From Pseudarthrobacter oxydans (GTDB lineage Bacteria; Actinomycetota; Actinomycetes; Actinomycetales; Micrococcaceae), in assembly GCF_030812335.1 (NCBI RefSeq), contig NZ_JAUSSN010000012.1, positions 1 through 64,000 on the forward strand: a stretch of 64,000 nucleotides of DNA, written 5' to 3'. Within the stretch, counting starts at the first letter, position 1; every line of letters begins with the position of its first letter. Shown here piece after piece: positions 60,989 through 64,000 of the stretch. Under the pieces are notes generated by a model. The model was given only the letters and a program-made list of their open reading frames with translations, did not search any database and was not told the DNA's origin. The position numbers and the translations under genes were made by a program.

Positions 60989-62598
60989 ACATTGCCAGCT
61001 TCGCCCCGCTCGCCGTCCTCCTTCCCATCCTCGGCGCTGCCCTGACCTTCCTGCTGATCCGGCACTCGCGCGCCCAACGGACCGTGAGCATTGCGCTGCT
61101 GTCCCTGACGCTGCTGCTGGAGTGCTGGCTGCTGGCCTCCGTCTGGAACGGCGGAACGGCGGCGGTCAACATCGGCGGCTGGCTCCCGCCGTGGGGCATC
61201 GTGATGGTGGTGGACCAGTTCTCCTCGCTGATGCTGGTGGTCTCCTCCTCCGTGAGCCTCGCCGTGCTGATCTACGCCACCGGGCAGGGCATGGCCGACG
61301 GCGACCGGGACGCGCCGGTGTCGATCTTCCACCCCACCTACCTGATCCTGGTCGCCGGGGTTTCCAACGCCTTCCTCTCCGGGGACCTGTTCAACCTGTA
61401 CGTGGGGTTCGAGATCCTGCTGACCGCCAGCTACGTGCTGATGACCCTCGGCGGGACGGGGCCGCGGATCAGGGCAGGCGTGACCTACGTGGTGGTCTCC
61501 GTGGTGTCCTCGGTGCTCTTCCTGATCGCGATCGCAATGATCTACGGCGCCACCGGCACCATCAACATGGCCGACCTCGCCATCAAGCTCGCGGACCTGG
61601 ACCAGGGCACGCAGAACCTGCTGCACGTGATGCTGCTTGTGGCGTTCGGCATCAAGGCGGCTATCTTCCCGCTGTCCTTCTGGCTCCCGGACTCCTACCC
61701 GACGGCGCCGGCCCCGGTCACGGCGGTGTTCGCAGGGTTGCTCACCAAGGTGGGTGTCTACGCGATCGTCCGCACCGAAACACTGCTGTTCCCGGGGGAC
61801 ACCTTTAATACCCCGCTGATGGTCGCCGCGCTGCTGACCATGATCGTGGGGATCCTGGGCGCCCTGGCCCAGAGCGACATCAAACGACTCCTGTCCTTCA
61901 CCCTGGTCAGCCACATCGGCTACATGGTGTTCGGGCTTGCGATGTCCTCGGTGGCCGGGCTGGGCGCCGCCGTCTTCTACGTCGCCCACCACATCACCAT
62001 CCAGACCAGCCTGTTCCTGGTCACCGGCCTGATTGAACGCCGCGGCGGCAGTTCCTCGATGGACCGCGTCGCCGGGCTCGCGAAGCTGTCCCCGATGCTG
62101 GCGGTGCTGTTCTTCGTCCCGGCCATGAACCTGGCCGGCATCCCGCCGTTCTCCGGTTTCCTGGGCAAGCTCGGGCTGCTGCAGGCCGGGGTGCAGCTGG
62201 GAACCCCCCTGGCTTATGCCCTGGTGATCGGCGGGGTGCTGACCAGCCTGCTGACCCTGCTGGCCATCGCCCGCGTCTGGAACCGCGCGTTCTGGCGCAA
62301 GCCGGAGGACGCCGAACACCCCGATCCGGTGCTGCTGGCGGCCCCCGAGGACTCGGCCACGGGGGACCGGGCCGGCAAGACCAACGTCACCCTGCTGCCG
62401 CGGACCATGGTGGGTTCGACCCTGGGCCTGGTCATCTTCGGCGTCGGGCTGACCATCTTCGCCGGTCCGCTGTTCAAGGTGGCGGACCAGTCCGCCGTCG
62501 ACATGCTGGACCGGACCTCGTACATCCAGGCGGTCCTCGGCCAGGACGCGCCGGTCCCCGCGATCGCCCAGCCCGAGCCCCGGGTGGTGTCCAAATGA
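60985..62598 (+). CDS. mrpD: Na+/H+ antiporter subunit D
   Basis: 537 residues from GTG 60985 (GTGA overlap with mrpC; GGAAGGAGG upstream). A NuoM/N-like antiporter subunit with about fourteen membrane segments: NLYVGFEILLTASYVLMTLG with the conserved Glu, AIFPLSFWLPDSYPTAPAPVTAVFAGLLTKVGVYAIVR with the proton-path Lys, and FYVAHHITIQTSLFLVTGLIERR. It forms part of the ion path with MrpA. Confidence 0.95.
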   Translation: MNIASFAPLAVLLPILGAALTFLLIRHSRAQRTVSIALLSLTLLLECWLLASVWNGGTAAVNIGGWLPPWGIVMVVDQFSSLMLVVSSSVSLAVLIYATGQGMADGDRDAPVSIFHPTYLILVAGVSNAFLSGDLFNLYVGFEILLTASYVLMTLGGTGPRIRAGVTYVVVSVVSSVLFLIAIAMIYGATGTINMADLAIKLADLDQGTQNLLHVMLLVAFGIKAAIFPLSFWLPDSYPTAPAPVTAVFAGLLTKVGVYAIVRTETLLFPGDTFNTPLMVAALLTMIVGILGALAQSDIKRLLSFTLVSHIGYMVFGLAMSSVAGLGAAVFYVAHHITIQTSLFLVTGLIERRGGSSSMDRVAGLAKLSPMLAVLFFVPAMNLAGIPPFSGFLGKLGLLQAGVQLGTPLAYALVIGGVLTSLLTLLAIARVWNRAFWRKPEDAEHPDPVLLAAPEDSATGDRAGKTNVTLLPRTMVGSTLGLVIFGVGLTIFAGPLFKVADQSAVDMLDRTSYIQAVLGQDAPVPAIAQPEPRVVSK

Positions 62599-63140
62599 GC
62601 CGGAAACGGATCTCGCTGCGGCAGGAACTCCCGCTGCTGGTGTGGCTCGTGATCGTCTGGGGCGCCCTCTGGCGGGACTTCAGCCCCGGGAACCTGCTCT
62701 TCGGCGCCCTCATCGCCGTCCTGGTGGCCCGGCTGTTCTACCTGCCGCCGGTGGAACTCGGCGGGCGCTTCAACGTGCTCCGGGCGGTTCCGTTCGCCCT
62801 GATGTTCCTGGCCAAAGTGGTGGCGGCGAGCTTCCAGGTCCTGTACCTGGCCGTGGCGAAGGGCCCCAAGGTGATCAGCGCCGTCGTCGCCGTCCCGCTG
62901 CGGAGCCACTCCGACCTGCTGGTCACCGCGACCGGCCACATCACGGCGCTGATCCCCGGATCGCTGGTCGTGGAGGTGGACCGCTCCACGTCCACGCTCT
63001 ACATCCACGGCATCAACGTCCGCAACGCCGAGGACGCCGCGCGGCTGCGCAAGGACGTCCGCGACACGGAAGCGGGACTGATCAGGATCATGGGCACCCA
63101 AGCCGAACTGTCCGCCCTCAACCAGGAGGTGGCGGCATGA
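62595..63140 (+). CDS. mrpE: Na+/H+ antiporter subunit E
   Basis: 181 residues; N-terminal membrane hairpin (about 13-50) and a cytoplasmic tail. LLFGALIAVLVARLFYLPPVELGGRFN and LTATGHITALIPGSLVVEVDRSTSTLYIHGINV-type sequence are family-typical. ATGA overlap with mrpD; its stop touches the mrpF start codon. Confidence 0.94.
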   Translation: MSRKRISLRQELPLLVWLVIVWGALWRDFSPGNLLFGALIAVLVARLFYLPPVELGGRFNVLRAVPFALMFLAKVVAASFQVLYLAVAKGPKVISAVVAVPLRSHSDLLVTATGHITALIPGSLVVEVDRSTSTLYIHGINVRNAEDAARLRKDVRDTEAGLIRIMGTQAELSALNQEVAA

Positions 63141-63415
63141 TGCAGCTGGTCCTGGCCGTCACCGCCGTGGTGCTCTCCCTCGCCGCCGGAGGCGCGATTA
63201 TCCGGATCGCTCGGGGCCCCTCGCTGCTGGACCGGGTGCTGGCCGCGGACGTGCTGCTGGCCATCGTCGGCGCCGCCCTGTGCATCGACATGGCGGCGAA
63301 CCGGCATCTCAACAACCTCATGCTGCTGGTGGCGGTGTCCCTCATCGGGTTCGTCGGCTCCGTCACGGTTGCCCGCTTCGTTGCCGATCGTCGGGAGAAG
63401 ACCCGTGAATCCTGA
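63137..63415 (+). CDS. mrpF: Na+/H+ antiporter subunit F
   Basis: 92 residues from ATG 63137, with CAGGAGG eight bases upstream; ATG 63140 is equally possible. Three membrane segments; RIARGPSLLDRVLAADVLLAIVGAALCIDMA and the conserved Asp in it are family-typical. It overlaps mrpE by four bases and mrpG by eleven. Confidence 0.93.
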   Translation: MMQLVLAVTAVVLSLAAGGAIIRIARGPSLLDRVLAADVLLAIVGAALCIDMAANRHLNNLMLLVAVSLIGFVGSVTVARFVADRREKTRES

Positions 63416-63821
63416 GACATTTTCCGGCGACAGCGTGATCGACGCCGTCTCGGCGGTCTTTATGGTGGTCGGCGCCCTGATGTCCCTCGCCGCGGCGGTG
63501 GGCCTGCTCCGCTTCCCGGACCTCATGACCCGGATGCACGCAGCCACCAAGCCGCAGGTGCTGGGGCTGTTCCTGCTGCTCTTCGCGCTGGGCCTGCAGA
63601 TGCGCACCTGGTGGGTCTGGCCGGTGCTGGTGGTGGCGTGGATCTTCCAGCTGCTCACCGTGCCGGTGTCCGCGCACATGGTCGGCCGCGCCGGTTACCG
63701 GACGAAGCACCTGCACCCGGAGCTGCTCAGCACGGACGAACTGGAGGCCGTGGTGCAGCAGGCGGCCGGCAAACGCGGTTTCACCGACGACGACGGCGAC
63801 GAGGCCACCGCGGGCCGGTGA
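63405..63821 (+). CDS. mrpG: Na+/H+ antiporter subunit G
   Basis: 138 residues from GTG 63405, with GGGAGAAG upstream and an overlap with mrpF. Three membrane segments: FMVVGALMSLAAAVGLLRFPDLMTRMHAATKPQVLG is the PhaG/MnhG signature, followed by a short polar tail (GDEATAGR at the end). Last gene of the mrp operon; no clear terminator follows before the convergent gene. Confidence 0.94.
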   Translation: MNPETFSGDSVIDAVSAVFMVVGALMSLAAAVGLLRFPDLMTRMHAATKPQVLGLFLLLFALGLQMRTWWVWPVLVVAWIFQLLTVPVSAHMVGRAGYRTKHLHPELLSTDELEAVVQQAAGKRGFTDDDGDEATAGR

Positions 63822-63839
63822 GGGCCAGGGCGATGCGCG

Positions 63840-64000
63840 CTAAACGATGTCCTGCGACTTGGCGAAGCGCGTAATTGCGCGCTGGGTGCCGCGGTTGGCG
63901 AGGACCTGGATGATGGCGCTGACGCCCGCCGAGATCAGCGCGAAGGTCAGGGCCGAGTGAAGCGTGGTGGGCACATCGTCGTCGTGGCCCTTGGGCGGCT
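63840..64000 (-). CDS. DUF4235 family protein, C-terminal part
   Basis: The last 53 codons of a minus-strand gene that continues beyond the window. They read PPKGHDDDVPTTLHSAL, then a membrane segment FALISAGVSAIIQVLANRG, ending QRAITRFAKSQDIV. This matches the C-terminal half of the small actinobacterial membrane protein DUF4235, whose role is unknown. It converges on mrpG with an 18-base gap. Confidence 0.85.
   Translation of the reverse strand, partial: PPKGHDDDVPTTLHSALTFALISAGVSAIIQVLANRGTQRAITRFAKSQDIV

Overview
The window reads as a chromosomal segment of a high-GC Gram-positive actinobacterium of the Arthrobacter/Pseudarthrobacter type (Micrococcales). The grounds are the very GC-rich third codon positions, the 5S rRNA 3' end, frequent GTG starts, a fused MrpA-MrpB antiporter subunit, a dCTP deaminase of the bifunctional actinobacterial size, a DUF4235 gene, and PaaX, LacI and LysR regulators. 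I see no insertion sequence, integrase, phage module or CRISPR array.

Layout. 1-5.1 kb: end of an rRNA operon, the HU gene, then a translationally coupled pair (CopD-CtaG membrane fusion and thioredoxin-NHL protein). 5.2-12.7 kb: accessory and housekeeping genes, namely a frameshifted DUF559-type nuclease, a membrane-anchored unknown, a HerA-like ATPase, a DJ-1/PfpI protein, an aldo/keto reductase, a secreted GH25-like protein and a luciferase-like oxidoreductase. 12.9-20.7 kb: a LacI-controlled carbohydrate locus (regulator, lipoprotein, two permeases, GH130 enzyme, secreted six-hairpin-type protein). 20.8-27.5 kb: a trehalose-phosphatase-like/GH15 fusion with damaged phosphatase motifs, an HNH-excalibur nuclease, a sarcosine-oxidase-like enzyme, an AEC transporter and panD.

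27.5-33.8 kb is a proline or amino-acid catabolic unit: a LysR regulator divergent from an APC permease, followed by bifunctional PutA. The permease and putA carry a matching block of about 60 bp in front of them, with the same internal spacing. 33.9-40.9 kb: a zinc-ribbon protein, a LysR/MFS divergent pair, a carboxyethylornithine-synthase-like dehydrogenase coupled to a 49-residue basic protein, tRNA-Gly(CCC), and a 3-ketosteroid-dehydrogenase-like flavoprotein divergent from a TetR regulator.

41.0-52.8 kb is the most interesting region: a PaaX-headed aromatic-acid locus working through CoA thioesters. It holds RidA, FAH-family hydrolase, small cupin, TesB thioesterase, aryl-CoA ligase, flavin monooxygenase/old-yellow-enzyme fusion, 4HBT thioesterase, ThDP enzyme and an aromatic-acid/proton symporter. 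The fusion resembles both salicylyl-CoA 5-hydroxylase and 2-aminobenzoyl-CoA monooxygenase/reductase. There is no full-length ring-cleavage dioxygenase, and the RidA and ThDP enzymes do not fit the textbook gentisate route. 53.0-64.0 kb: SRPBCC protein, dCTP deaminase, a KhtT/KhtU-like K+/H+ antiporter pair, a UMF1-type transporter, a six-gene mrp Na+/H+ antiporter operon with overlapping cistrons, and the end of a DUF4235 gene.
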